Positions 13,033-26,130 of a DNA stretch of 64,000 nucleotides are shown here, in pieces; the stretch's first letter is position 1, and each line of letters starts with the position of its first letter. The position numbers and the translations under genes were made by a program. Origin of the DNA: Embiotoca jacksoni. Taxonomy: Eukaryota > Chordata > Actinopteri > Embiotocidae. Under the pieces are notes generated by a model. The model had not been told where the DNA came from. It saw only the letters and a list, made by a program, of their open reading frames with translations, and made no database searches. The stretch is taken from positions 2,354,501-2,418,500 of the forward strand of contig JAKOON010000023.1 of the NCBI GenBank assembly GCA_022577435.1, given 5' to 3'.

Positions 13033-13583
13033 TCACAGGAGTCTTTTACTACAGTCTGGTTAAACACCAGGAGCTGTATTCATAAAGATTTATAGTACTA
13101 AAATGTATTCCCAGAGACGAAAATCACCGGCACTGTGCTGGCATCCTCGTCTCTGATCACAGTGTATTTTCATAAGTATTTCACCACAAGAACAAATGCA
13201 GTGCCAGCTCTCACCATCAGTTTCAAACATCAAAGCGTGCCACTTTTCACCGCAAAGGAAAAAAATCCACATTGTCACAGCTTTTGTCAGGTCTTGCTAC
13301 CGACATGAGTTACGCTGTCCCAGCCTGTTTACTTGCACAGTCGTACCAACAGCTGTGTCTGTCAACAGCTCTCCCCTTTCACTTCCCCTGATATTCATTA
13401 AAGTCACGCTGAGTCAGATGCAGAGATACCAATATTTATTTTTCCATCAGGCTCTGCTAGCAGGAAACTATGTGCATGTGTGTGAGTTTATGTGTGTGTG
13501 TCCTCCTGTATTGTTTGAGTGGTGGTGCTTTAATCTGTCAGTCAGTGGTGCAGCAGCAGAAAGGAAGGTCATGATTCAGCAAG

Positions 13584-13588
<5 letters not shown>

Positions 13589-13670
<82 letters not shown>
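13589..13670. repeat. (GT)n microsatellite, about 41 units
   Basis: Pure GT tract read directly. Confidence 0.97.
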
Positions 13671-13674
<4 letters not shown>

Positions 13675-14317
13675 GATCAGGTTCACAGGACTAATTTCTA
13701 TGTTCCCTTTAATCTGCGATTAATCCAGCTCACATGCACTGTGACCTACAGCACACACGTACAGTAGAAAGAGGCAGACTTACAAACATTCTGCATGTAG
13801 ATAAAGTTAAAATTGGGCTGTTTCTCTTCCAGTCAGGTACTCTGTCATGTTATTCCTTACAACTGCATGCAACAATGATTCAGCACAGACTGCCTCAGCA
13901 GGTTAGAAAAAACCACAATATAACAGAAGATGGAAAAGTCTGGAAGATGGAGTGTGTAAAAATCTGAGTCAGAGGGCACAGAGAGACAATCCGTCAGATA
14001 TTGTATGACAATTAAAATCTTCTCCTTTAAATCAGTGCGTGAGGGAGGTTTTAAATGAGGCCAGAACCAGTGAAGGTAATGTTAGCGAATAGTCTGACAC
14101 ATGCTGCGAACAAGAAACACAAATACATACACACAGAGTGATATGCACACAGGCATTAACTGTGGAGAGGGGAAAGAGAAGGTAACAGCAGTATAGACAT
14201 TTTCAATTAGCCACCTACCAAGACCACGTCTGTGAAAAAAAAATTTAATTGCAGGAAAAACACAGGTATTGTCAAGTTTAGATATATACTTATATTCAAG
14301 TTTAGATATATACTTAT

Positions 14318-14370
14318 ACACACACACACACACACACACACAGGCACACACACACACACACACACACACA
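14318..14370. repeat. Interrupted (CA)n microsatellite
   Basis: CA tract with GGCACA interruptions that continue to about 14388. Confidence 0.95.
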
Positions 14371-14639
14371 GGCACACAGGCACACAGGCTCAAACTTGAC
14401 TTGACTGGTTAATTTTCTGCCTGGTTGGCAGGCAAGTTTGTCAGTTCAAGGTGCCTGCGTCTATATGTAAATGGCTCTCTGGCCTGACCTTGGTGTGATT
14501 ATGCAGCATGGATCAGGTTTTACAGATGAGGGCCAGTCCACTGTGGGAGCTTTATGGCTGACCAAGCGTATTGATCCCATGCAGGAGGAAATAGCATGTC
14601 TCCCTGCAGTGTCATTGTGTCACAGGCTGATCTGAATAT

Positions 14640-14895
14640 GAGGTCTAAATATTCTTTCCTTTCCTGAATTTTAATTATCGATTCTTATAACGTTGTTTTT
14701 ATTGTTGCAATTTTAATTTCTTTATTTTATTTAACCTATATTTTTAAGAGTTTTACCTCATTTCTTATCTTAGTGTTCTATTTTGTATGCCTGTTGATTT
14801 GTTTGGATCTTTGCTTTTATGTATGTATGTCACTTTGGGCTACAGGCTTGTATGAAAGTTGCCATATAAATAGAGTTGAGTTGAGTCGAGTTAAA
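14640..14895 (+). mobile_element. L2-type LINE 3' tail
   Basis: An AT-rich run leads to cactttgggctacaggcttg, tatgaaagttgccatataaa and a terminal gagttgagttgagtcgagtt. This is the usual form of teleost L2-like 3' ends with a short simple-repeat tail. No coding part remains. Confidence 0.65.
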
Positions 14896-15244
14896 AATCA
14901 GGGGCACTTCTAGAAATGTTGGTGTCCCAGGTCCCGGGACAGTAGCTTATTCAGGGCAATAAAACACTTGTGGGGCCCCTACATTTTTGAGCATTATTCA
15001 TAGTATTCATAGGATTCAAGTAGTTGATTGTTCCAACAGCAATGCAACTCTGGATGGATGCTGTGCATCAACATGAAATGGCTTTGCTGGTTAGATCAAC
15101 AACTGCAGGTGGCTTTTTATCTACTGAAAAAAGATGGCTGCTGTGTGAAACAATTTGAGGAAAATATCTCAATTGTGATTTTTCTGACCAGCATTGCAAT
15201 TTTAATTTAAATTGTTATCATTCCTGATAAATTAAACTCCAGTG

Positions 15245-15478
15245 AGTATAAGATGGTGCCGTTGTGGTGGCAACCTGCTACAGCACCTCCTGCAGTCTTC
15301 AACTATTAATTTATATGTTTGCACATTTGTTTGCTCATCTTTTTATTGCATTATTTATTTTCTTTATTGCATGGTATTGTACAGTATTTTCGTATCATTT
15401 TTTTCTTGATTATCTTTCTGCTGCGATAACACCCAAAGTTCCCTGCTTGGGGATTAATTAAGTATTTCTCTTGATACA
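15245..15478 (+). mobile_element. Retroposon 3' end (LINE or SINE tail)
   Basis: Begins aagatggtgccgttgtggtg and ends ccctgcttggggattaatta followed by agtatttctc. The phrase ggggattaataaagt is a typical 3' end of several fish LINE families. Class uncertain; no coding potential. Confidence 0.5.
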
Positions 15479-15639
15479 GTTTTTTTTTTATCAAGCATAG
15501 ATAAAATATGAAACCCCAGGACTTCAGGACCTCAGTGGTCCTAGCTAAAAAAAATAATCAGCCACTTAACCTCCCATGAAACAACTAATTGTTTCACACT
15601 GGAAATGCCAGTGGATTCCGTTACACTTGGACAGTCAAG

Positions 15640-15765
15640 CGAGACGTTTCCCTCCGCTTCCAGTCTTTGTGCTAAGCTAAACAAACTCCAACACAGCAAA
15701 CAGTGGTATACATTTTTTTTTTTTTTTTTATCCAACTCTCGACAAGACAGCGAATAACCTTTACA
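15640..15765. repeat. Teleost interspersed repeat fragment
   Basis: Contains cttccagtctttgtgctaag followed by ctaaac, then a T run, then ccaactctcgacaagacagc. I recognise this wording from a high-copy fish repeat. A second, opposite-facing copy appears to lie at 58795-58940. Confidence 0.5.
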
Positions 15766-18491
15766 GCTTTGGGGATGATCTACCGGCTTAAGCTGCTTAC
15801 ACTAACCTGCCTGAACATTATCTATGATGCAATGAGATGGATTGTTTATCAAGAAAAACACTCACCTGCCTGCTGCTCTTTTGAATCGCCAAAAACACGG
15901 TCCAGACTGTAGCTTTTAAAATGTCAAAATAACACAAAGGGGTGTTTCTTTCTCAACTAAAGCATCTTCGGTCTAGTGTAAATATGGCAAACGCCAACAT
16001 ACAGAAAATAAAACAGCCAGACAGTCAAAACGTCCATTTTGTAGTTTGACAACTCGTTATTAACATGATTGGACAAAATTTGCCAAGAAAAGGTTGTCAT
16101 CATGGATAGCATGCAGCAAAACCTGCATTTTGTGGCCCAAGTAAGTGCCACAAAGAAGGCACACTTATTCCCTCCACAACGTGCCGGCCGTGGATATAGG
16201 TCTGGCTGTACCCATATAAGGTGGTAAAAGGAAAACATTTTTGTATTTCTTTTTTTTCTTGAGTGGCACTGAGCCCAGGATGCAGCGATGGTGCCCCTTA
16301 GTGTCGGAGGGAACTTGTTTTGATGGAACATTTGCAGGTGCAGAGGTGAGCTCTGCCACTAAAATGGCTAAATGCTGAGATGTTGTCATTTCCCATTATT
16401 TTTAAAACGGTGACAAAGAGATAGCCGAAAAGGAGCAGAATGACGACTTAACTAGTTGGCCAATGGAAGGTTTATACCAAAATTCTACATCGGGTGAGTC
16501 AGATTGATGCTGCTTTCAAATGGGGTTGTATTTACCGTGTATACGAGAAGAGTCCATTTGAACGGCCCCCTTGTGCTATTCACGGCGTCGGAACTCTAAA
16601 TTTTCAAAAAGCCTCCAGTTCACAAGTTGTGGTGTGTTTGCTGATGTTTACAACAAAGAAAGAGGCCATGGAAGTTCCCCTCCCCTCCCCTACCACGAGC
16701 TCACGAGTTCCGTTTGAACGCAGCACACGCCCAAACAAAAAGAGACAGAATTTTGAGACATGGGCCACACTGTACTCATGCTTCCTACAATCACTGGCTG
16801 GAAGTATGGAGGCTGCTCAGTTTCCTTCAATGATCCCAAAAAACATTGAGCTGTGGTAAAACATTTTGTGTTCAAATTGAAACTCCTAACTATTAAACAC
16901 CACCTTTCTGATTTATGCAGTGTGGCAGTGAACAAACTGAGTCTCTAAGTGGCATTCATTGATAGCCCATTAACATCTGCGCCAAAGGGCTAAGCCTGCT
17001 GTCTGCCTTGGTCTTAAAATGTTGCAGGTGTTGACAATTTATGAAACAACATTAGAGACACTTCAGGGTATGATGAGCAGATTCCACTTTGCCCTACAGA
17101 AATAGAGTTGCGTCAGTTGCATCCCTTTAAAACTGGCACTTTGAACTTGCGCCAGAACAGTCCCTGCAGTTTGTACTGACATGATAGTGTGGTTTGCAGT
17201 CTGCTTTCGGGCCACCAATGAAGAGGCTGACAGCGATGAAGTTGCTAATGAAGAGTGAGTCAGCCTCCGAGACAGGCTGGTGGATGAAGATGGTGATTAA
17301 TGCTGCATGCCCCGTTCCCTCCTCTGGGTTGCTGCTACATACAATATGCCAATGCGTCACCACTACTCTCCATGGCTCTCTGACAGATGCACGCACACAC
17401 TTTGATTCATCCAGTGTTCCAGCTGCTTGTCTGTTACTTCATCAGGAGACTGTTATTTATCATTTGTGATTCAGTGATTCTGTCTATATTTCTTTCAGTC
17501 GACAACTGGATACTGAAGGATGGGTAAATGAAGATGGTGCTGCAAGTATCTGCTGCCCCGGTGAATGAGAAGTGGACTGAACAACACACCAAAAAACAGA
17601 GTATAATCTGTTCTCACCGAATCATGACCACTTTCTCTTTAGCAGGAACTGGATGTTCTTCGTCCATGAGAAAAAGCATGAAACATGAGGAGGAGGCGGT
17701 GAGAAGGAGAACATGAGGAGAAGTCAGACTGTGTGTGAAAACAATAGTTATGTGTTTGGTATTTCCCAACAGGTTCCCGACAGTACAAACACCATCCAAT
17801 CTCTCATCGTTTGAAAAAAAAAAAAGAAAAAGTCTGTAACCTTTCACTGCAGCTGCCCGAGTCAGACGAGCACTGTGATGTCACTCACTTAGAACAGAGG
17901 AAGTACTTATATGGGCATAAGAACAGGAACTTCAAGAGGAACAGTGAGTGCCACAGTCGTGATAACTGAGATGTTTTGAGGCTACCTGCAGTGTGAGGAG
18001 GGCTGCTGAAACTCTGAAGAGCTCTTTTCAGGCTGCAGGGGATTGAGAGAGAGGTATGAATGACATTCAATTTGGTGGAAACGAGAGTGAGGGACGTGAA
18101 TGGCTGGGGCTATGAATGGGGATAAGAGCGGAGGAATTTAGTGGGTGGGGTAGAGAGTGAAAGGAAAGAGATGCGGAAGAAGAGCAGGCTGAGATAGACA
18201 AGTGTGAAAAGGAGTAATTGGCAGGAGTGACGATAAAGCGGAGAGAGTAGGGGCTGGAAGTGAGCGGGTGGTATGATGTATTCAGAGTCTTTCTCCAACT
18301 CTCTCTTCTCTCTCCTGCTTTCTCTATTAGGTATCTCTGCTGCAGCGTTGACTCCAACTGCATACTTGATGAGAGCCAGCACAGGTCCCAAGTCTCCGCA
18401 CACACACACTGTTTGATAAGTCAGTGCCAGGCTGAGCGCTGAGTATGGCAAAAATCCTGAACTGCTACCAATGGCACACTCTCTGTCTCTC
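15766..18491. other. Intronic sequence, nothing recognised
   Basis: Unique-looking sequence with open frames up to about 150 codons but no codon bias, splice context or family resemblance I can support. The stretch 16000-16870 may be old repeat. Confidence 0.35.
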
Positions 18492-18552
18492 ACAAACAAA
18501 CAAACAAACAAACAAACAAACAAACAAACAAACAAACAAACAAACAAACAAA
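18492..18552. repeat. (CAAA)n tetranucleotide microsatellite
   Basis: About 15 tandem CAAA units. The minus strand reads CLFV repeats that are not a gene. Confidence 0.97.
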
Positions 18553-19841
18553 CACACATACACCAGAGAAAAGGTTAGACGAGGGTACCACTGTTTTCAG
18601 CACTGTTTTCAAGATATAAAATATCTGTTTTTGTGGGTTTGGTGCCTTTTAATCGTAATCAATAAAAAAAAAAAAAAATAACAATACATCTGAATCGTGC
18701 ACATGTATGCAAGAAATATAATCAGCGAAACAGAAGTAATGCAAAAACAGACATAAAAAATGACATAAATAACTATATTAAAGCACACAAATATATAATA
18801 CAAATCTGTAGTGCAATGCCACAGCACACTTTCACCACTGACATCCTGGGCATGGTAATCCACACCACCTGCAGTATAAGCAGGAGAGTGAGTAAGAGTA
18901 GTTTAAGAGCAGTAGATAATATTCAATTATATAACTGAACAGTGCTAAATTATAACCTGTACAAATTATAAGATTTCAGGGACCACAAAATATATATAAA
19001 TATTTCACCAAATATATTTTATTACTATATATTTTATTTACTAATATTTTGTGTTGGCACAGTTGCATTAACAACATATTCAAAATGGTCAGTGAGCTTA
19101 AATGCAAACTTTTTGCCAACAGAGCTGGTGCATGAATAATAGTTGTGAAGCAACTTTAACCATCCCATTGAAACTGATCAATATCCAGTTAAATGTAGCA
19201 GTCAATATACTGGCTATGTAGCTGGCTAACAATCTTTATTTCTTCATATCTTTATTTTGCTAAAACAGTAAAATAAAAACTGATTTTACAAACATAAACT
19301 ACACAAAATATAATAAACTGAAATGTGTAAAATGTTTAAATGCCAACCAGAGTTGTGGCTGGTCTTTCACTGCAGGGAATGCTGCACTGTAATTGGGTAG
19401 ATTGGATTCAAGATGTGGAAGATTATAAAACTTTATGGCTAACCATTACCTGTTGATATACTTTAGTCTTGATCAACCAACTGACTGACAGTACCATCCA
19501 TGACATTTAGCCACGCTGCAAGCGTTGGCTAAAATAAAGGAACAAAAGTATACGAGTCTTTTTTTATCCTTTGTCTGCCACTGTTGAGCATTTTGCAAAT
19601 CAGTATATATGTACTTTACATTTACAAACATGAACACTCAGGTCGGCCTTACATACATACCAAAATATTCCAGCAGGATTTTTCAGGTTAAAGATTAAAA
19701 TAAGGGAATTGTCTCAGAGTCAGTCTGAAGATTAATAAACTATACTTTATAATAACCAGTCCTCTTCAAAACAGAGCATATTAAAGGCCCCTCCCTTCCT
19801 GTCCTGTCCTACACTGCCCTCAACAAACAGTAGTACAAAAC

Positions 19842-19918
<77 letters not shown>

Positions 19919-21097
19919 ATACACAAAATGCCCATGAACAAACACAAAAAAAATAATAATATTGGATGCAGATTAAAATTACCTTTGGTGGATGAACAGT
20001 CTGAACAGCCTGGACATGAAATTTACTCTCTACCGTCAAACAGCCATTTATGAATACGTTTTCAAAGACTGAGACTGCATCCACGTTAAAACATTTTCAT
20101 TTAAAAAAAAAAAAAAGCTTACACTTGTAAGTCAAAACTACTCCAACATTTTTGAACCACTAAAACTAACACTTTTGAAAACACTGCTGACCCCATTTTA
20201 CTCTGGGCTTGTTTTTTAGTCTGGATGGGTGGAAGCAGAAACTTATACCCAAGTTCACTTCCTTTAAATTCTGCATTTTATAATGCTGCTACTGCCTACA
20301 TATGCAGGAGGCAAGCCATTATTATATTGATTTTTAACAAGTCCTGTGTCCAACAGTGTTATCAGTCCCACATGCTGCCTTTGGGTGAGGCCAGAAAGAA
20401 CTAGTGCCTGGTGGTATAATGTTATTCGATGAAGTTGAGGTCCCAAGGAATGACAAGACAAGTTTCGAATGTCCAGATCAGTCCCGACCAACCTCAGTGA
20501 AAGACTGCATCTGCATGTGGAAGGAGGAACAACAAAAATGAAGGCGCTTGTGGGTGAACTTACAAAAGGTAGCATGTACGACTAGCAAGGGAAGACTCCA
20601 GAAAACTGCTAAAGCTTTTGGACAATCCCGACCACTTGTTTTGTGTGGACAGAGCTCTTTACAAACTGTTAAAGCAAAAGCGTACTTACATGGATGTACC
20701 CTGAGTCTCTAAGGCCAAGGGTTGTCGAACAGTTTATGACAATCAGATTCAAAGCTCAATAGTAACCTGAGCCAGCATGTGGGATCTGATGCTACCGTTT
20801 CCCTGTGAGGAGGTGAACACACCAGAGTCCTCTCATGACGTGGGACCTCATTTCCTGGCCCAGGAGCCTGATCTATGACAAAACTCACACCTCCCTAGGG
20901 ATTATCTCGGGTTCAGGTTGAGACTGCTGGGAGGTAGAATTACAGCGGCAACAGGGAACGTGTCCTCAAAGAACTGTTTCTCATGTAGAAGTCAGTGAGA
21001 ACAATAAAAAAGTCACTAGATTATTCAATAAATATAATCTTATTGAAATCAAAAGGTGTGAAAGGAAATTAAAGAGATTTTGTTTGCGATATGTTAC
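18553..21097. other. AT-rich intronic sequence
   Basis: Contains A runs at 18663-18677 and 20104-20115 and the CA tract at 19844-19916. No exon or RNA gene recognised. Confidence 0.4.
19844..19916. repeat. (CA)n microsatellite, about 36 units
   Basis: Pure CA tract read directly. Confidence 0.97.
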
Positions 21098-21508
21098 TGG
21101 GGCTGGGTATCGATCAAAAATATTTGATACCGCTTCTGATGCCTTAATTTCAAGAGCGGGTCCTGAATGAGGAATTTCTTTTCAATAACAATTTTATACA
21201 AATCTTTAGGTTTCATTCAGTTTAAAGGGGATGAGGAGACTTCTCTGTGCTCAGCCGGCTAGTTATCGTCTGATGGAAGTGAAATAAGGCATTGTAATGT
21301 AAGTTTTAATACTATATAAATACTGTGGCTCACTGACGCTGATGAAATCTGCCCCTGCATAAACAGAGCAAAGGTTATGCTTTATTAAACTAAAATGTAT
21401 CAAAATTTGGTACCGAATAACAGTTCATTTTTCAGTACTAGATAGTATTGAATAATTCAGTTGGTGAAATGCAATTATCGAAGTACGGTACCAAGATCGA
21501 TTTGTGAC
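21098..21508. mobile_element. Possible hAT-type nonautonomous element, copy A
   Basis: Starts ggggctgggtatcgatcaaa and ends among ggtaccaagatcga. It shares with the segment at 28645-28965 the core ctgtggctcactgac, then ctgatga, then ctgcataaac, in the same order and spacing. CAGGGCTG-like ends and repeated GATACC/GGTACC motifs suggest a hAT-like MITE. No transposase. Confidence 0.5.
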
Positions 21509-23956
21509 ATGCACATCAATAACAGTGTAGACTTAAGTTTTACAATGACCTTCGGCATTACTGCCTGTGTGGTTCAAGCTAGTCAAGAAAAAATAAACAT
21601 CTAAAGGAATAGGTGATACACAAAATGAAATAATCACATTATTCATGAAAACTAAATTATCGTCTTTTCCATAGAAGACAGTGCTCATTACCCAGAGGCT
21701 GATGCAGGAGGCTGCTGGGTGCAATTAGCCGACATCCTTTTACCGAATATGTTACTGGAATGTTTTAAGTCTTACTGTGATACTGCTGGAGCACCAAATC
21801 ATTTTGGGAACTTCTTTAAATTACCCCTTCAATCTCATTGTCCTCACCCCTGCTGAGCTATTGCTGGGAAAAGATTAGGAATCAGATTAGGACCTGAAAA
21901 AATGGCCAGAGACTGAAAGGGGTGAGTTCTCAGAAAGATGGGACAATATCATGCTTGGCAAGGGTAAAGTCTGCTGCCAAAATGTAGTTACATCATTGCA
22001 GGTCAGAGAGGCAAAGTGTAATCATGATGGAGATAAGATGAGGAGGGGATGAGAGAGAGAGCGAGAGAGAAGAGGCAGAGGGGGGGTGAGGACAGGCAGA
22101 CCAGATGTCAGCTCCTGAAGATGAAAATGAGCTGGAACGGCAGCAAAGGCTACACAATTACAAAAACATGCTGTGTAAAGCAGGGGAAAGAAGAGAAAAT
22201 TAAACAAATGTGAGTGAATGAAGTGTTTATACACACAAATTCTTCAGTTACCCAGAAAACAGCAACAGATCAGCTGATCGTTTGACAAAAAATTAAGACC
22301 CAGGCTGTGCCGCATCAATTGCTCAGACAAATGAGAACATCAGGCTCGTCAGTAGAGAAGCACAGTATCTTCTTCCCCTCCTCCACTTCCCCCAACACTC
22401 CCCCCACCTCTCTCTCATATGCATTATGTAACCTGGGCTGCAGATTCCAGAGGAGAGGAGGGTGCTCGGGATAAAGAGTGAGAGCCAAAGGTAAAGAAAG
22501 AAAGACAGATACATGTAGACAGGCATAGAAACAAACCAGAACACAGATCATGCACAGGAGGGAGAGAGAGACAGAGGTGTGAGGCATGAGAGCAGTTGCC
22601 ATGAGTCGTGAGGAGGCTCTTAAAAGAGAAAAAAGGAGGCAGCATCGGCACAGTGAAAAAGGAGTGAGACAGTCAAAAGCTAAAGTCAAAAAGCTGTTTA
22701 AGGAAAAGAGATAGAAGGACGCGAGACAAATATATTTTACTAATAATTTTAGTGAAGATAGGAAGAGAAAATCTTTCAATAAAATTGATGTGGAAGAGTA
22801 GAGAGAAAAGAGATGATGCAGTGGATGTGTGAATGTTTTAAAAATTTAACCGTGCACAGAATCAAAACCAGAGACTCAGATTCTCCTATCATCAAATAGT
22901 CATAGACCGAGCACTCATCAGCTTCCATGAGCAGCATACTGTGACATGAAACATATCATCCAACCATAATGCACAGCTGGCAAATGGGACTCAGGTTCTG
23001 TATAGTAAGAGCTATGTCTCGTTGCAGGGACGGAGGAAACCTCATCAGCTGCAACACAACACACCGCCATGTGAAAGACAGCTTGACAGCCTGTTTGGGG
23101 TGACATAGTTTAAATATGTGTATTTTGTGTGTGTGTGCGTGTATGTGTGTGTTGGATTTAATCTGCATGGGAACACAAGGTCTGGAAAGACTCCCAACAG
23201 TGGGATTTATGAAAATCTGCGGCTCAACTCCTTTCTCCAAATCTTTCTGCCTTCCTTCTGGATTAAAAAAAAAAAAATTGTACTCTTCTTCATGAACCCA
23301 ATAACAGGTATACTGACTGATCACTGAAGTACTCCAACCAGTGATTGTCCAATCATAGTTTAGCAGCAACTAAAGACAATGTGGGCCTGCCAAGTTTTGG
23401 ATTTTTTTCATATGTTGCAGAGGTGTGCATGGGGCTGTATTAAAAGTGGTATAGTGTTTGGAGGGTCATTTATCTTTTTAGTCTCCAAAAACACATGAAC
23501 AAAAGTTTAAGAGAAGGATTACACTGTGTATTTATTTGCTTGAAAGTAAAGCTCTAATTAGTACTAACTAATTAGGAACTAAGATCAGAATTAGAAGTAG
23601 AATAGTGGTCGTGAAGTTTCAGAGACTGTCTTGCTTTTTTTAAATTTAGATTAAAGCAAGTCAACAAGTGACTAAGTCTTCATCCTGAAACCATCATCTC
23701 TTATAAAGTTTAAATTGAAACTTCATAGCTTTATATTTAAATTGAAACATGTTTGAAAATACAAACAAGCAAGCCAAGTACTAGGTTCTGTCACAACAAA
23801 ATTACAGTTCAGCCACACATTTTTCCTCATCACACGTACATATAGGCCAACCAACAAGCTTCACACTGCAATATGAACAGATATGGGTGGGTAAGCCAGT
23901 GAGAACATTGACTTTTTGCGTGAAACATTTAGCTTTAGTAATACAGCACGATATAA
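21509..23956. other. Intronic sequence, nothing recognised
   Basis: Includes a purine-rich stretch at about 22025-22700 that yields open but non-gene frames on the minus strand. No gene or named repeat recognised. Confidence 0.4.
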
Positions 23957-24470
23957 TTTACGAGGTCCAATCAAAAAGTTCAGACACTGGGAGCCAAACC
24001 CAGCCATTGGGAGATGGGGTGAGGTTGGAGCAAGGATTCTGTTGTTGCATGCAACATGCTTTGAGTGGGCGCATTGACATGTTGGAGAACCTAATTGTCA
24101 GGGAACCGCAGCTCAGGTTAGCAGCAAATGTTTTCCCTTTAGGCGCTTTAGGACATCACAGTAGAACTCAGTGTTGTCAGTCTGACCCAGAGGGACGAAT
24201 TCACAGAGCACAACCCAGTGAATGTCAAAGAAGACCACCAGCACACTATTGGTTGCTCCCGATCTGGCACACCACCTTTGGTCTTTAACAGTGACAATCT
24301 GCCAGTATTGAAATGCAAATGCACCTCAAAACACCTGCCCCGGCTTATTGCTTCGTTGACATAGGATATATAAAACATTTCAAGCATCTCTGTTGCCGAT
24401 TTCCAGAGTTTGAGACAAAGTTTGACATGTGCTCTCTGCTCAAGTCCATGGGGAAATTGCAAACACGCAC
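23957..24470 (-). pseudogene. Internally deleted mariner-like transposase relic
   Basis: On the minus strand, near 24450-24300, one can read LEQRAHVKLCLKLWKSATEM, then YVNEAISRGRCFE and FNTGR. This matches the N-terminal region of mariner transposases (KFCVKLGKSATET, EAMSRxRxFEW, FKxGR). It is followed, in another frame near 24210-24150, by CEFVPLGQTDNTEFYCDVLK, a variant of HREFVPxGQTVNxEFYxDVL from the catalytic half. The residues between are missing, so there is an internal deletion plus frameshifts and stops. The left end, tacgaggtccaatcaaaaag at 23959, resembles a mariner terminal repeat; the other end was not found. Not functional. Confidence 0.75.
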
Positions 24471-25167
24471 GTACCAGTGGTCACATAAATATTTGTATCA
24501 CAGAAGCTGATGTTGATCAAGTGATGTAACTTGAAATACTTGCTCACGAAGGTTATTGCTTCCAGTTGCTCTGTGCTCATTACTGTGCCGCCCTCTCTTC
24601 ATACACAACAGGAACAGAGTCTAAGCTTTTCAGTCGCAACTTGTATGCAGGTAACAAGTGAATATATTTATAACTGAGAATCTTAATAGATCAGTTTTAC
24701 AATTTCAAACGACTTATGGAACAAAAGTTTGCTCGTTTGCTACAGCTGAAAAAACTGCCAGTAGGGTTAGTAAACAACCAAATAAGTGCCAATATAGTGT
24801 ATGAATTATAAAGTGACGCGTGCAGTCCATCATTACACTCATGCCATCAAACAGTGCATACAGTGTATGTGACTTGGTTCTCCCACTTGCTAAGCTCACA
24901 CACAGAAACCAGAAGAAAAAAATAATGCATAACAATGTGCTTTTAAATAAATATTGTCTTGGGGAGTAGGTAGCCATGGCAACAGGCAGAGGGATTGACT
25001 CTGCAGTGGTGGTTTGGGTTTGTCTCTTGGTACTCACGCAGACTCCAACATGATTTAATGCTGTGGGAGATGAGAGGGATTGCTTTGATGAAGTGTGTTG
25101 CATTAAACAGAACAGTGGACTAACTCTCCGTCTCACCTGACTGACCGAAACTGTCTCACTGTCTTCC

Positions 25168-25227
<60 letters not shown>

Positions 25228-25559
25228 TGTGTGTGTATGCGTGTGTGCGTGCGTGCGTGCGTGCGTGCGTGTGTTTCAGAGCAAGGGAGTTCTCATGTTA
25301 AGTGAACAGGGCATCACAAACTATGGCAGTCCATCTGCTCTCCGATTCCCTGCACAGACCAATATAGGCCACGCATGCGCACAGTTTGTTACGCTCTAAT
25401 GGTGTTACTTAATCCTTACACCACTGGACAAGATAATCCTCCATCCAAACGGGAGAATCCTCAAAGTTTCACTCATCAATGCATTATTGTTTCTTAGCAC
25501 TATCCTGTTTAAACTCAGCCACTGTAAACCTTTAAAATCTTTAAAAGATCATCAGTTTC
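24471..25559. other. Intronic sequence with a compound microsatellite
   Basis: No coding sequence recognised. Holds the compound GT/GTGC tract at 25176-25274. Confidence 0.5.
25176..25274. repeat. Compound (GT)n-(GTGC)n microsatellite
   Basis: A GT tract with AT interruptions passes into GCGT/GTGC units. Alternating purine-pyrimidine throughout. Confidence 0.95.
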
Positions 25560-25574
25560 CAAGTCAAATAAGTG

Positions 25575-26130
25575 CACGTTTGAGAAAACATGGAAATGAG
25601 TCTTCACACATTACACAAATTTTGGAAGTGCCCTCTCTTGGATAACTTTTGGAGAGAGATATTTGATGTACTCGTTATAATATTTGTTTTTCTACTACCC
25701 AGGGATCCATTGCTGGCCATCCTTGGGGCTATCCTGGAAGAAGTGATGAGCAAGAAAAAGATAAACCTACTGCATATAATTCTTGCAGAAGCCAAGAGTG
25801 TTCAGCTGGCTTTGGGAAAAAAAAAAAAAAAAGCTCTCTAAAATATGACACATGGCAGTCAGTAGTTAAGGGAATTCACACAATGTAGAAAATGACATTC
25901 AAAGCGAAACTGCTAAATGCAAATTCACAGGCAGATGGTCACCTGGGTAATGGAGGAGGCACGGAGTTGGCACTGTTGGGAAACGTTTACATTTCATTAA
26001 TTTACATTATATGTAGCTTTCTGGTGATGTGGTTAAATGCAGCTACTAATATGATATATATATCATGTCTGATGTGTATGTTATTTATTTTTTGCTTGCT
26101 GTGCCTTTTTATTGTACTGTTTTTTTAGGT
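25575..26130 (+). mobile_element. L1-like LINE relic, C-terminal end
   Basis: An open frame at 25590-25841 reads LHTLHKFWKCPLLDNFWREI, then FDVLV, then RDPLLAILGAI, then KKINLLHIILAEAKSV. The order H-xx-W-x-CP-xx-xx-FW, DPLLxILG and LLHxxLxxAK matches the C-terminal part of L1/Tx1-like reverse transcriptases in fish. The reading then degrades (A-run at 25818-25833) through FKAKLLNANSQ to a T-rich 3' end near 26130. Most of the element is absent. Confidence 0.65.

Larger units (their letters stand above)
13033..14559. other. Intronic sequence with two microsatellites
   Basis: Holds the GT tract at 13589-13670 and the CA-rich tract at 14318-14370. A 24-bp AT-rich unit (tcaagtttagatatatactt plus tata) is duplicated in tandem just before the second tract. 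Nothing coding recognised. Confidence 0.5.

Noticed and set aside
18110..18559. 149-codon minus-strand ORF beginning with Leu-Phe-Val-Cys repeats
   Set aside because: Its start is the CAAA microsatellite and the rest shows no domain.
20264..20575. 103-codon minus-strand ORF in the giant intron
   Set aside because: Single-exon frame without recognisable domain, signal peptide context or polyadenylation signal. Expected by chance at this length.
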